Positions 42,779-50,694 of a stretch of DNA of 50,694 nt are shown here, in pieces. A model generated the notes under the pieces. That model ran no database searches. It was given only the letters and a program-made list of their open reading frames with translations, and was not told the origin of the DNA. Source of the DNA: an uncultured Oscillospiraceae bacterium (GTDB lineage Bacteria > Bacillota > Clostridia > Oscillospirales > Acutalibacteraceae); NCBI GenBank assembly GCA_949292425.1, contig CASEZK010000022.1, forward strand, positions 1 to 50,694, given 5' to 3'. Numbering within the stretch: the stretch's first letter is position 1; the number at the start of each line of letters is the position of its first letter. Position numbers and translations under genes: made by a program.

Positions 42779-43188
42779 TTCCGACAGCACTGTTCTTAAC
42801 GCCTGAGATTATGCTTTTCATATATTCCTGCATAAGAATGCAAACAGCGAGTGAAAAAGAAAAGACTTTTCTTTCACTCACTGTAATTATTTCTATTTTA
42901 ATACTTTTAGTAGGGATTTACTTTTTTATAAAGTTTGGACCTAAAAACTTTGTCCTGCCGTATATACAAGCTCAGCGTAAAGTTAATAACAACTTAAACA
43001 TACAAAAAAAGGAAAACATAAAAACTCTAAACAAACTAACCAGTTCAAAATCATTTAATGTGTTTGCGACATTCGCTTCGATGCTTTTTTTATTGCAGCC
43101 TTTAATATTACCGACGTTTTTCGTTTTTCCTTATTTTTCAATAGGTGTGTACTCGTACATTCACAATGTAGACCTTTTAAACATATGA
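42760..43188 (+). CDS. Membrane protein, C-terminal part of a probably split gene
   Basis: 142 residues from an ATG at 42760 that has no ribosome site. About four hydrophobic segments. The open frame extends upstream to 42727, so the sequence connects with the preceding gene if the ribosome slips back one base. It ends 2 bp before the convergent AbrB-like gene. Function unknown; the location after ylbJ suggests, weakly, a link to the sporulation membrane proteins around it. Confidence 0.5.
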   Translation: MYFRVLIPTALFLTPEIMLFIYSCIRMQTASEKEKTFLSLTVIISILILLVGIYFFIKFGPKNFVLPYIQAQRKVNNNLNIQKKENIKTLNKLTSSKSFNVFATFASMLFLLQPLILPTFFVFPYFSIGVYSYIHNVDLLNI

Positions 43189-43190
43189 AT

Positions 43191-43430
43191 TTATTTTTCT
43201 AATTCTGCAATACAATTTTTGCAGATAGTCTTATCTTTAAATTCGACGATATCGTCTGAATTACCACAAAAAACGCAAGACCTTTGATATTTCTCCAAAA
43301 TAATCCTGTCATCATCAACAAATATTTCAAGAAGATCTTTTTCATTAAGATTCATAATTCGTCTTAATTCTATTGGTAAAACTATTCTTCCTAAATTATC
43401 GATTGGACGAACAACTCCTGTAGCTTTCAT
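43191..43430 (-). CDS. AbrB-family transition-state type regulator
   Basis: 79 residues. The N-terminal 45 residues form the swapped-hairpin AbrB DNA-binding domain (GVVRPIDNLGRIVLPIELRR...). The C-terminal part has two Cys pairs (C52/C55 and C70/C73), suggesting a small zinc-binding knuckle. Such regulators control growth-to-sporulation transition genes. It has its own promoter. AAGGAAG precedes the ATG. Confidence 0.88.
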   Translation of the reverse strand: MKATGVVRPIDNLGRIVLPIELRRIMNLNEKDLLEIFVDDDRIILEKYQRSCVFCGNSDDIVEFKDKTICKNCIAELEK

Positions 43431-43511
43431 TTTTACATTTTCTTCCTTTCAAAGTTAAAAATTTAGTATTTTTATTTTTTATTATGAGATTTAAAACATT
43501 AACATAACATA

Positions 43512-43540
43512 ATAATACTATTTATAGATTAATTTGTCAA
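43512..43540 (-). promoter_or_regulatory. Sigma-A promoter of the AbrB-like gene
   Basis: On the minus strand TTGACA (43535-43540), 17-base spacer, TATTAT (43512-43517). Near-consensus and about 80 bp before the ATG. Confidence 0.75.
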
Positions 43541-43629
43541 CGGTTTTTATAAGTTGAAAACTCAAAACAAATAATATTTGTTTTGCTACCCCAATATATT
43601 TAGCTTTAGACGTACGAAGGGGAGATAAT

Positions 43630-44205
43630 ATGTTAAATTACATATGGGCCGCTATTATAATTATAAGCGTTGTTTGTTCTGTTGTTACAGGAAGGATTGA
43701 ATGTGTTTCGGACGCTATTTTTTCAGGCACTAAAAATGCAATTGATTTGCTTATTTCAATTTCAGGCATGATGGCACTATGGACAGGACTTCTAAAAATA
43801 GCAGATAAAAGTGGAATTACAGTTATTTTATCGAAATGTTTTGCACCCATATTAAAAAAAATATTTCCGGAATATGATAACAACTCACCCGTTGTTAAAA
43901 CTATATGTATGAACATTACAGCAAACCTTTTGGGACTCGGCAATGCGGCTACACCTTTTGGCATAGCCGCTATGAAAGAAATGAACAAAACTAATTTGAA
44001 CAAAAACATTGCAAGCGACAGCATGGTAACTTTCATGGTGATGAATACAGCATCTATACAGCTCGTCCCGACTATGTTAACCATATTACGGCAAAAACAT
44101 GGCTCAGCGTCTCCATTTGAAGTTATGCCCGCTATTTGGATCGTTTCTGCACTGTCTTTAATAGTAGGAGTTTGCTTTTCAAAACTGTTTTCAAAAAATA
44201 AATGA
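43630..44205 (+). CDS. spmA: Spore maturation protein A
   Basis: 191 residues, about five hydrophobic segments, nucleoside-recognition/gate domain family. SpmA and SpmB are needed for normal dehydration of the spore core in Bacillus. Segments VVTGRIECVSDAIFSGTKNAI, ANLLGLGNAATPFGIAAMKEM and MVMNTASIQLVPTM are typical. AAGGGGAG lies before the ATG. Followed by spmB in the usual order. Confidence 0.92.
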   Translation: MLNYIWAAIIIISVVCSVVTGRIECVSDAIFSGTKNAIDLLISISGMMALWTGLLKIADKSGITVILSKCFAPILKKIFPEYDNNSPVVKTICMNITANLLGLGNAATPFGIAAMKEMNKTNLNKNIASDSMVTFMVMNTASIQLVPTMLTILRQKHGSASPFEVMPAIWIVSALSLIVGVCFSKLFSKNK

Positions 44206-44242
44206 AGTTTGCTTTTTAATAAAACAAAAGTGGGAGATATAA

Positions 44243-44767
44243 TTGAACAGATTTAGTTTTTACATAGTGCCATGCTTTATCCTCATAATAGTAGCTTTTG
44301 GACTTTTAAAAAAAATACAAGTTTTCGATACTTTCCTGTCTGGCGCTAAAGAAGGGCTAATGTCGACTTTCTCAATAGCACCATCTTTAATCGCTCTAAT
44401 CACTTCTATCGCGATGCTAAAGGCCTCCGGAGCTTTGGACATTTTTTCGTCCTTCATAAACCCTCTCGTATCTAAAATAGGTGTCCCCAGTCAAGTCGTT
44501 CCTTTAATGCTTTTAAGGCCGATTTCGGGAAGTGGGTCTTTGGCTTTGTTAGACTCAATTTTCTCAAGTTGTGGACCAGATAGTCAAGTTGGAAGAATAG
44601 CTTCTGTACTTATGGGATCCACAGAAACCACCTTTTACGCCATCGCAGTGTATTTTGGAGCAATAAACATAAAAAAAACAAGACATACCTTACGTTCGGC
44701 AGTTATTGCAGATTTATCCAGCTACATACTTTCTTGCCTGATTATAAAAATAATGTTCTATTCGTGA
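44243..44767 (+). CDS. spmB: Spore maturation protein B
   Basis: 174 residues from a TTG start with GTGGGAG upstream. Partner of SpmA, same gate-domain family. Segments FLSGAKEGLMSTFSIAPSLIA, PLMLLRPISGSGSLALLDSIF and GSTETTFYAIAVYFGAI are clear. Gap to spmA 37 bp. Confidence 0.92.
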   Translation: MNRFSFYIVPCFILIIVAFGLLKKIQVFDTFLSGAKEGLMSTFSIAPSLIALITSIAMLKASGALDIFSSFINPLVSKIGVPSQVVPLMLLRPISGSGSLALLDSIFSSCGPDSQVGRIASVLMGSTETTFYAIAVYFGAINIKKTRHTLRSAVIADLSSYILSCLIIKIMFYS

Positions 44768-44845
44768 TAAGCAATAATAAAATTTGCTTATTTATTTTTC
44801 TATGATATAATATTGACAAAAGTTTAAGTCGAAGGATTTGATATT

Positions 44846-45877
44846 ATGTCAAGACTTTTGAAATTGGTCTTAACGCTGATTTTTTTGTTTAATTATGTGC
44901 CTTGTGTGGTATCGGCTTCCTCTGCAAATTTTTATTTATTGCCAAGTAGCAACAGTGTTTCGCCTGCTGAGGAGTTCGCTTTGAGCTTATTTATTGAACC
45001 GGACAGCAGCATAAATATTTCTACTTTTCTGCTAAAGTTAAAGTTCGATACAGCAAAACTTAAGTATACCAGTATTTATTCAAAATATAGTAAAGAAAAT
45101 TTTAAGACCTATTTTAACGGCAATGAACTTCAAGTTATTTTTTTAACAGACGAAAAAGGGATAAACATCGACTCGAATGACTCGGTTTGCTTTTTAGAAG
45201 TCAACTTTAAGGTACTGTCTGACGCGGCTGTTGGAAGTACAGAAGTTTCAGGAAATATAGAGGGACTTGGAAACTATGAAGCAGAGAAAATACCAGTTGC
45301 CGCATTTGAAAGCACAAACTTGACGATATCGCAAAGCCCCCAACCTGACTGTAACCTATCTTCGCTTTTGGCAGAAGACTATAGCCTTTCTCCAGCGTTT
45401 GATCCCAACATTACTCACTATGAAGTACAAGTTCCATACAACAAAAGCAAGTTAGAGTTGACCGCAACAGCTAAAGATGAAGATGCAAAGGTAAAAGTTA
45501 GCAGAACAACCTTAAACGCTGTGGGCAAAAGTACAGATATAAAAGTTACTGTTACTGGTTCAGATGGAAAAGCTAGAAAAATATACATAGTCACTGTGAA
45601 GCGGTTGAGCAAAGAGGAAACCCTGAAGGCTGGAAAGTCAAGTAGCACTTTATCTTCAAGTAAAGACTCTTCAGAAAATGGTTCTGAAATTGTAGACCTA
45701 AATGAAAAAATTCAAACGGGCGCAAGCTTAGATGATGATAACTTGGTCCTGGTAAAGGGAAATTTTAATTTTATTGTATTTTTTGCTATTTCAGCAATTT
45801 GTGCTATAATTGCTATATACGTGATAAAGAAAAAAGATAAAAAAAATCAAATGAAAATACATTTTTCTACGGAGTGA
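44846..45877 (+). CDS. Cohesin-like/cadherin-like surface protein with C-terminal membrane anchor
   Basis: 343 residues. Signal peptide residues 1-24 (ends VVSAS). The next region (about 25-170) looks like a cohesin-type beta sandwich (LKLKFDTAKLKYTSIYS). It is followed by a cadherin-like beta-sandwich domain (about 173-252, LSSLLAEDYSLSPAFDPNITHYEVQVP in two parts, and GKARKIYIVTVKR), as in PF12733. A Ser-rich linker and one C-terminal membrane helix (about 305-327) with a basic tail end the protein. Probably faces the outside. It ends 8 bp before cdaA, so co-transcription is likely. Its ligand is unknown; no dockerin gene is visible. Confidence 0.75.
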   Translation: MSRLLKLVLTLIFLFNYVPCVVSASSANFYLLPSSNSVSPAEEFALSLFIEPDSSINISTFLLKLKFDTAKLKYTSIYSKYSKENFKTYFNGNELQVIFLTDEKGINIDSNDSVCFLEVNFKVLSDAAVGSTEVSGNIEGLGNYEAEKIPVAAFESTNLTISQSPQPDCNLSSLLAEDYSLSPAFDPNITHYEVQVPYNKSKLELTATAKDEDAKVKVSRTTLNAVGKSTDIKVTVTGSDGKARKIYIVTVKRLSKEETLKAGKSSSTLSSSKDSSENGSEIVDLNEKIQTGASLDDDNLVLVKGNFNFIVFFAISAICAIIAIYVIKKKDKKNQMKIHFSTE

Positions 45878-45885
45878 GAAAATTT

Positions 45886-46785
45886 ATGGACTTTTTAATC
45901 AACAATTTTAACTCTTTCATAAGCTTGATGAAAACTTTCAGTTTTACAGACTTCCTCGACATAGCTATAACGTCTTTTGTAATATATCATTTCATTCGGA
46001 TCATAAGGGAAACCAGAGCCAGTCAACTAGTTAAGGGCATCTTAATTTTAATAATAGCTTACTTTTTATCATCTCAGCTCCATTTCGTTATGCTGAGCAA
46101 TTTATTAAACAAATTTTTTGAATTTGCAGTTATTACAGTGTTAATAGTTTTTCAACCCGAACTAAGGAGCATACTTGAACAAATAGGCCGAAACAAACTG
46201 GGTAAAAAATTAAATCCACGGGCATATTACAAATACGATTCTATTGGGATACAAGAAAAAAAAGATTGCATAAACGCAGTGGTGGATGCTGTGAGTGTTT
46301 TGCAAAAAAGTAAAACCGGTGCACTTTTGATTTTTGAAAGGGAGACCAAGCTAGGCGATATAGTAGATACAGGAACTGTTATAAATGCGACCCCTTCTAT
46401 TCCTTTAATTGGAAATATATTTTTCAACAAAGCTCCGCTTCATGACGGAGCGTTGGTTATTAGTGGAGATAAGGCTTTTGCAGCAGGGTGTATATTGCCT
46501 CTTACGAAAAATCAATCTATAAGTACAGAACTTGGCACCAGACACAGAGCAGCTCTTGGCATAACGGAAATTTCCGATGCTGTAGCGGTTGTCGTTTCAG
46601 AGGAAACCGGCAATATCTCACTTGCTTTGAATGGAGTTTTAACTAGAAATTATACAAAGGAGCATTTAAAAAATAAACTGGATGATTTATTTTTCTCTGA
46701 TATAGAAGAAAGTAACGTAAAGAAACAGATTGTTAATTCTATAAGGAGGATAATTAAAAATGAATCTAAAAAGGGTAAATCTTAG
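45886..46785 (+). CDS. cdaA: Diadenylate cyclase CdaA
   Basis: 299 residues from the ATG at 45886 (GGAGTGAG upstream); an in-frame GTG at 45874 overlaps the preceding stop region. Makes the second messenger c-di-AMP from two ATP. Three membrane helices (about 23-90) and a catalytic DAC domain with DGA at 187-189 and RHR at 219-221. It overlaps cdaR, its regulatory partner. In many Firmicutes glmM follows as third gene; here it does not. Confidence 0.93.
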   Translation: MDFLINNFNSFISLMKTFSFTDFLDIAITSFVIYHFIRIIRETRASQLVKGILILIIAYFLSSQLHFVMLSNLLNKFFEFAVITVLIVFQPELRSILEQIGRNKLGKKLNPRAYYKYDSIGIQEKKDCINAVVDAVSVLQKSKTGALLIFERETKLGDIVDTGTVINATPSIPLIGNIFFNKAPLHDGALVISGDKAFAAGCILPLTKNQSISTELGTRHRAALGITEISDAVAVVVSEETGNISLALNGVLTRNYTKEHLKNKLDDLFFSDIEESNVKKQIVNSIRRIIKNESKKGKS

Positions 46786-48022
46786 GAAACTATTCTATAA
46801 CAATAAATTCGTTTTAGTTTTCTCTATAATAATTTCTTTCTTTTTATGGATTAAATTTTCAACGAGTAGCTCGGAAGTTTCGTCAAAAACTATATCAAAT
46901 ATCCCTATAACTGTTGCACTTTCAGAAGAATCACATCAAGATGGATTGGTCGTTTTTGGCATAGATGATGTAACAGCGGAAGTATCTGTGAGTGGCAATA
47001 GGATTGTCTTGGGACAACTTTCCAAAGATAATATTCAAATCTTTGCGCAACAGTCAGCGGGACTCATAAACACCACAGGAAATTACACACTGGAGCTTGG
47101 CGCAAAAAAGAGCGGTATATTAACAGATTACGATATCATTTCAAGTGTATCACCCAGGTTTATAAATGTCTTTGTAGATAGATACAAAAGCAAAACACTG
47201 GATATAGTACCAGAGATATCGTATAAAGCGGATTCAAATAGTTTTTCCAGTCCGGTTTCACTGTCAGAAACAAGTGTAACCGTTTCCGGTCCTGAATCTA
47301 TAGTTTCAAACATAACTAAAGCTTGTGTGGAAAGCGAAATAAAAGACACTATCACGAAGACTACAACGTTTTCTGACTTGCCGATAAGCCTTTACGATAG
47401 CGAAAATAAAAAGGTGTCTCTTTCCAAGTTAAGTTTAAGCATCTCTAAAGTAGATGCAACAGTAGCAATATTGGACAAAAAACTTGTAAGGGTATCTCCT
47501 ACTTTTACAAATAAACCTATCGGACTCGACCTTTATTCGAATCAAATCAGCATTACCCCTTCAAGGATAGAAATAGCAGGTTCTAGTGATATTTTAAACT
47601 CACTAGACAAGATAGAACTCGAACCACTAGACTTTTCTAAAGTGGACAATTCTCATAAGGAGTTTGATTTGGCTTTAAAGATTCCAAGCGGATGTAAGAA
47701 TTTAAGTAACACATATTCAGCAAAATTGAAGCTAAATATGGGTACTATATTTTCAAAAAACGTGAACGTAAGCAAGTTTGATTTTATAAATTTACCTAAC
47801 GGGAAAAGTGCCTCACCGACTACTTTGAACTTAAATGTTAAAGTGGAAGGGCCGTTATCTGAACTTAAAAATATAAGTAGTCAAAACGTAAAAGCACAGA
47901 TTGACCTTTCAGGTAAAGAGGACTTTTCAGGCACAGCAGAGCTTACAGCAAAAATAGTTGTTGATTCAAGTGATAAGTGCTGGACTTTTGGCAGTTATTT
48001 TGTGAATGTTAAAGTAAGTTAG
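46760..48022 (+). CDS. cdaR: CdaA regulatory protein CdaR (YbbR domains)
   Basis: 420 residues. Membrane helix near residues 15-32, then repeated YbbR beta domains outside the membrane. The SEVSSKTISNIPITV, NVFVDRYKSKTLDIVPEI and VSGPESIV segments are typical. It interacts with CdaA and modulates c-di-AMP synthesis. AAGGAGGATAATT lies before the ATG, inside the end of cdaA. No partner glmM downstream. Confidence 0.85.
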   Translation: MNLKRVNLRKLFYNNKFVLVFSIIISFFLWIKFSTSSSEVSSKTISNIPITVALSEESHQDGLVVFGIDDVTAEVSVSGNRIVLGQLSKDNIQIFAQQSAGLINTTGNYTLELGAKKSGILTDYDIISSVSPRFINVFVDRYKSKTLDIVPEISYKADSNSFSSPVSLSETSVTVSGPESIVSNITKACVESEIKDTITKTTTFSDLPISLYDSENKKVSLSKLSLSISKVDATVAILDKKLVRVSPTFTNKPIGLDLYSNQISITPSRIEIAGSSDILNSLDKIELEPLDFSKVDNSHKEFDLALKIPSGCKNLSNTYSAKLKLNMGTIFSKNVNVSKFDFINLPNGKSASPTTLNLNVKVEGPLSELKNISSQNVKAQIDLSGKEDFSGTAELTAKIVVDSSDKCWTFGSYFVNVKVS

Positions 48023-48084
48023 TTATATATCATTAACATTGTATAATTTTTGTAAACCAAAATAGAACGACAGTAAAGCCACAC

Positions 48085-48113
48085 TTGACATAAGCATGCT
48101 TTGCAAATACAAT
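48085..48113 (+). promoter_or_regulatory. Sigma-A promoter of rny
   Basis: TTGACA (48085-48090), 17-base spacer, TACAAT (48108-48113), about 115 bp before the GTG start of rny. Confidence 0.7.
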
Positions 48114-48227
48114 AATATATAGGTATTTTCTTATACCTCATAATAAACAGAGAATAAAGTTGAAATTAACAGACTTTTAGGTTTTCTCAAATTAACGTTA
48201 ACACAAAACGAGGAGGTGTTGTAGTAA

Positions 48228-49778
48228 GTGGAAGCATGGCAAATACTATTAATTATTTCCGGCTCTGTAGCTTTTATAATAATTGGTTTTTTGGCTGGAA
48301 TTAATCATAGAAAAAAAGTTGCAGAAACTGAAATAGGTTCGGCAGAACAAGAGGCAAAAAGGCTTATAAACGAAGCAATGTTAGAAGCAGAAGCAAAAAA
48401 GAAAGCTATTATATTGGACGGCAAGGATGAAATAATCAAAAATCGTTCAGAAGTTGAAAAAGAGCTTTCAGAAAGGCGTAAAGACGTTCAATGTCAAGAA
48501 AAAAGACTCCAGCAAAGAGAAGAAACTCTGGACAGAAAAATAGAGAATTTAGATAAAAAAAGTGAATTTCTGGAAAAGAAGGAAAAACTCGTCGATCAAA
48601 AATTAACCGAAGTGGATGAACTTAAACAAAATCAAGTTAATGAGTTAGAAAAAATATCAGGGCTTTCAGAGGAACAAGCGAAGGAAATTTTGCTTAAAAA
48701 ATTGGATGAAAGTTTAATACATGAAAAAGCTGTGAAGATTAAAGAATCTGAGCAAAAATTTCACGATGAAGCTGAAGCCAAGGCAAGGGAAATAATATCT
48801 TTAGCGATTCAAAGATGTGCTTCTGATCACGTATCTGAAGCAACTGTAAGTGTTGTTCCTCTTCCTAGCGATGACATGAAGGGAAGAATAATCGGGCGCG
48901 AAGGTAGAAACATCCGGGCTATTGAGACTTTGACGGGTGTCGACTTGATAATAGACGATACGCCAGAGGCTATTACTTTATCTAGCTTTGACCCTGTAAG
49001 ACGCGAAGTTGCAAGATTAGCACTTGAAAATTTGATTGCCGATGGACGAATCCATCCTGCAAGAATTGAAGAAACCATAGAGAAGGCTAAACAACAAGTT
49101 GATAAAACTATAAAGGCCGAAGGCGAACGCGCCGTAATAGAAGCTTCTGTAAATTCGATGCATCCTGAACTTATAAAGCTCTTGGGTAAGCTTAGATATC
49201 GTACCAGTTACGGGCAAAACGTTCTAAACCATTCTTTGGAAGTTTCAAATTTGAGTGGTCTTATGGCATCTGAACTTAATTTAGATCCTACTTTAGCCAG
49301 AAGGGCTGGATTGTTACACGATATCGGTAAGGCACTTGACCACGAAATAGAAGGTTCTCATGTTGATATTGGTGTTGAAATTTTAAAGAAATACAAGGAA
49401 AATGAAGCTGTCATACATACGGTGCACGCTCACCACGGCGATATAGAGGCAAAAACTGTTATAGATTGTATTGTACAAGCTGCTGATGCTATTTCTGCTG
49501 CCAGACCAGGTGCTAGACGAGAAAATATAGAAAACTATATTAAAAGGCTAGAGAAACTAGAAGCTGTCGCGTCTTCGTTCAATGGAGTTGATAGCTGCTA
49601 CGCTATACAAGCAGGTCGAGAAATAAGGATTATGGTAAAACCCGAAAAAGTTTCCGATGATAAAATGGTTATATTAGCAAGAAACATATGTAAAAAAATA
49701 GAAAATGAACTAGATTATCCCGGACAAATTAAAGTCAATATGATACGGGAAAGCCGAGCAATAGAGTATGCAAGATAG
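48228..49778 (+). CDS. rny: Ribonuclease Y
   Basis: 516 residues from a GTG start (GAGGAGGTG upstream). Membrane-anchored endoribonuclease that starts mRNA decay in Firmicutes. N-terminal membrane helix (6-25), a long coiled coil (about 30-200), a KH RNA-binding domain with [15 protein letters not shown] (219-233) and an HD domain with [12 protein letters not shown] (HD at 364-365). Full length, all landmarks present. It has its own promoter. Confidence 0.95.
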   Translation: MEAWQILLIISGSVAFIIIGFLAGINHRKKVAETEIGSAEQEAKRLINEAMLEAEAKKKAIILDGKDEIIKNRSEVEKELSERRKDVQCQEKRLQQREETLDRKIENLDKKSEFLEKKEKLVDQKLTEVDELKQNQVNELEKISGLSEEQAKEILLKKLDESLIHEKAVKIKESEQKFHDEAEAKAREIISLAIQRCASDHVSEATVSVVPLPSDDMKGRIIGREGRNIRAIETLTGVDLIIDDTPEAITLSSFDPVRREVARLALENLIADGRIHPARIEETIEKAKQQVDKTIKAEGERAVIEASVNSMHPELIKLLGKLRYRTSYGQNVLNHSLEVSNLSGLMASELNLDPTLARRAGLLHDIGKALDHEIEGSHVDIGVEILKKYKENEAVIHTVHAHHGDIEAKTVIDCIVQAADAISAARPGARRENIENYIKRLEKLEAVASSFNGVDSCYAIQAGREIRIMVKPEKVSDDKMVILARNICKKIENELDYPGQIKVNMIRESRAIEYAR

Positions 49779-50694
49779 ACTTGTTGATCAATATCGTCGA
49801 TGAGAATGATAATGTGTATTGACTAAGAAAAGTGTTGTAACCAAAAGTAAAAAACACATCTATTGTTAATAGACTACGAGAATGATATGGACTCTGCAAA
49901 ATTTTCAGATTTGTGTAAATGCGACTCTAAAAATATCAAGTTAAATTATTTAAACACTCAATGATTTTTGAAAATTTTTCTCAATATTCATGTTTTTGCC
50001 TATCAATGTTTTCGTTTTGTTCCTAACTCCACTTAAAACTTTGATGTTGCCTAATTATTTTTATCTAGCTGTCACTGCTGTCTCATTCAGACTTTTTAAG
50101 TTTTAAAAATATGGAGAATAGGTAACCTCTTGCGCAATAGGTTTTTACAATAAGAGAATAAAAAAGCTTACTTCCCTGATATTAAACGTGTAAACAGAAT
50201 TCTTATAAGGATCAGTTATGAGAAAACGATTAAATTTACTAAGTGTAACATTTTTTTAGAGCAGATGGCAATGTTGTATGTGAATTTTCTACGATGATTA
50301 TTTGCGAGTCTTAAATTTAGATAAATATGCTTAATATGTGATTTAGTGTAAAAAATTTTTGCGGATTATGAAGGTTTAACTAGCGTGAGTTAAATATGCA
50401 TAATATTTTTACTGTGTTCAATTTAGAAGTTGGAACTCGCTATTGGTTGAATAAATTCTACGATTGTTTTGATGGCTGAAAAATAACGCTAAATAATTAT
50501 TTTTAATCCTTGAATGCTGATTCTTCAGTGTGTGAACGGTTGTGTAAAGCCTAACCTCATTTTTTTAAGTGAGGCCCAAGTGAGCATTTCAATGCGTTAT
50601 TCATTCATTTCATGTTTCGGATTATCAGTTCTACTAAAATTGATTGTTCTTATTTTAGTGACTAAGCTTTTCACACAGGAACGTGTTGCACTAT
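49779..50694. other. Gene-free 0.9-kb stretch at the window end
   Basis: AT-rich, with stops in all frames. The longest open minus-strand stretch, near 50400-50560, is about 45 codons and has no recognised family. A weak ribosome-site plus ATG at 50217 gives only 13 codons. No tRNA or known RNA seen. It may hold decayed sequence. Confidence 0.5.

Noticed and set aside
49779-50694. Possible transposase or other gene at the window end
   Set aside because: Only short open stretches with many stops, no recognisable family motif on either strand.

Overview
The window looks like a chromosome segment of a spore-forming, low-GC member of the Clostridia (I would guess Oscillospirales/Ruminococcaceae-like). 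The basis is the AT-rich sequence, frequent TTG and GTG starts with strong AGGAGG-type ribosome sites, and many sporulation or germination genes: sigG, a gerA-type receptor operon, spoVAD, yqfC/yqfD, ylbJ and spmA/spmB. These are mixed with housekeeping genes: a DnaC/DnaI-type helicase loader, rimP, prfB, typA, folD, era, ybeY, cdaA/cdaR and rny.

Layout. 1-390: the decayed 3' end of an IS200/IS605-type element. 600-3250 (minus): helicase loader, rimP, a small TSCPD protein and a sugar transferase, with a striking GC-rich cloverleaf-like inverted repeat between rimP and the TSCPD gene. 3450-8250 (plus): a probable surface-polysaccharide operon (unknown protein, sugar transferase, DegT aminotransferase, O-antigen ligase-like protein) ending in a CinA-family gene. 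8300-12850 (minus): sigG followed directly by the three germinant-receptor genes. 12950-14430 (minus): a large protein with a Nif11-type double-glycine leader and an internally duplicated body. 14590-14850: a possible gene remnant. 14870-20050 (plus): prfB, a LURP-one-like protein, typA, folD and a hemolysin III-family protein. 20230-23490: a secreted P/Q/T-tailed protein and an oligopeptide-type binding lipoprotein.

23670-35490 (plus) is the accessory heart of the window and the likely novel system. A near-consensus promoter drives a substrate-binding lipoprotein, an HlyD-like NHLM adaptor, an NHLM ABC transporter with C39 peptidase and a second NHLM ABC transporter. These are followed by 13 consecutive Nif11-type precursor genes with GG cleavage sites and then by an HExxH putative metalloprotein. 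I see no peptide-modifying enzyme (LanM, cyclodehydratase, radical SAM or nitrile-hydratase type). The cores are Cys-poor and several share a repeat-like pattern resembling beta-structural repeats. The simplest reading is a cluster that exports many unmodified, leader-cleaved small proteins, with the repeat protein at 12947-14431 as a possible large additional cargo.

35560-49780: spoVAD; a D,D-carboxypeptidase; era, ybeY, yqfD and yqfC on the minus strand; ylbJ; a split membrane-protein gene with a possible frameshift site; an AbrB-like regulator; spmA/spmB; a cohesin-like membrane-anchored protein; cdaA/cdaR (c-di-AMP synthesis and its regulator); and rny. The last 0.9 kb holds no gene that I recognise.
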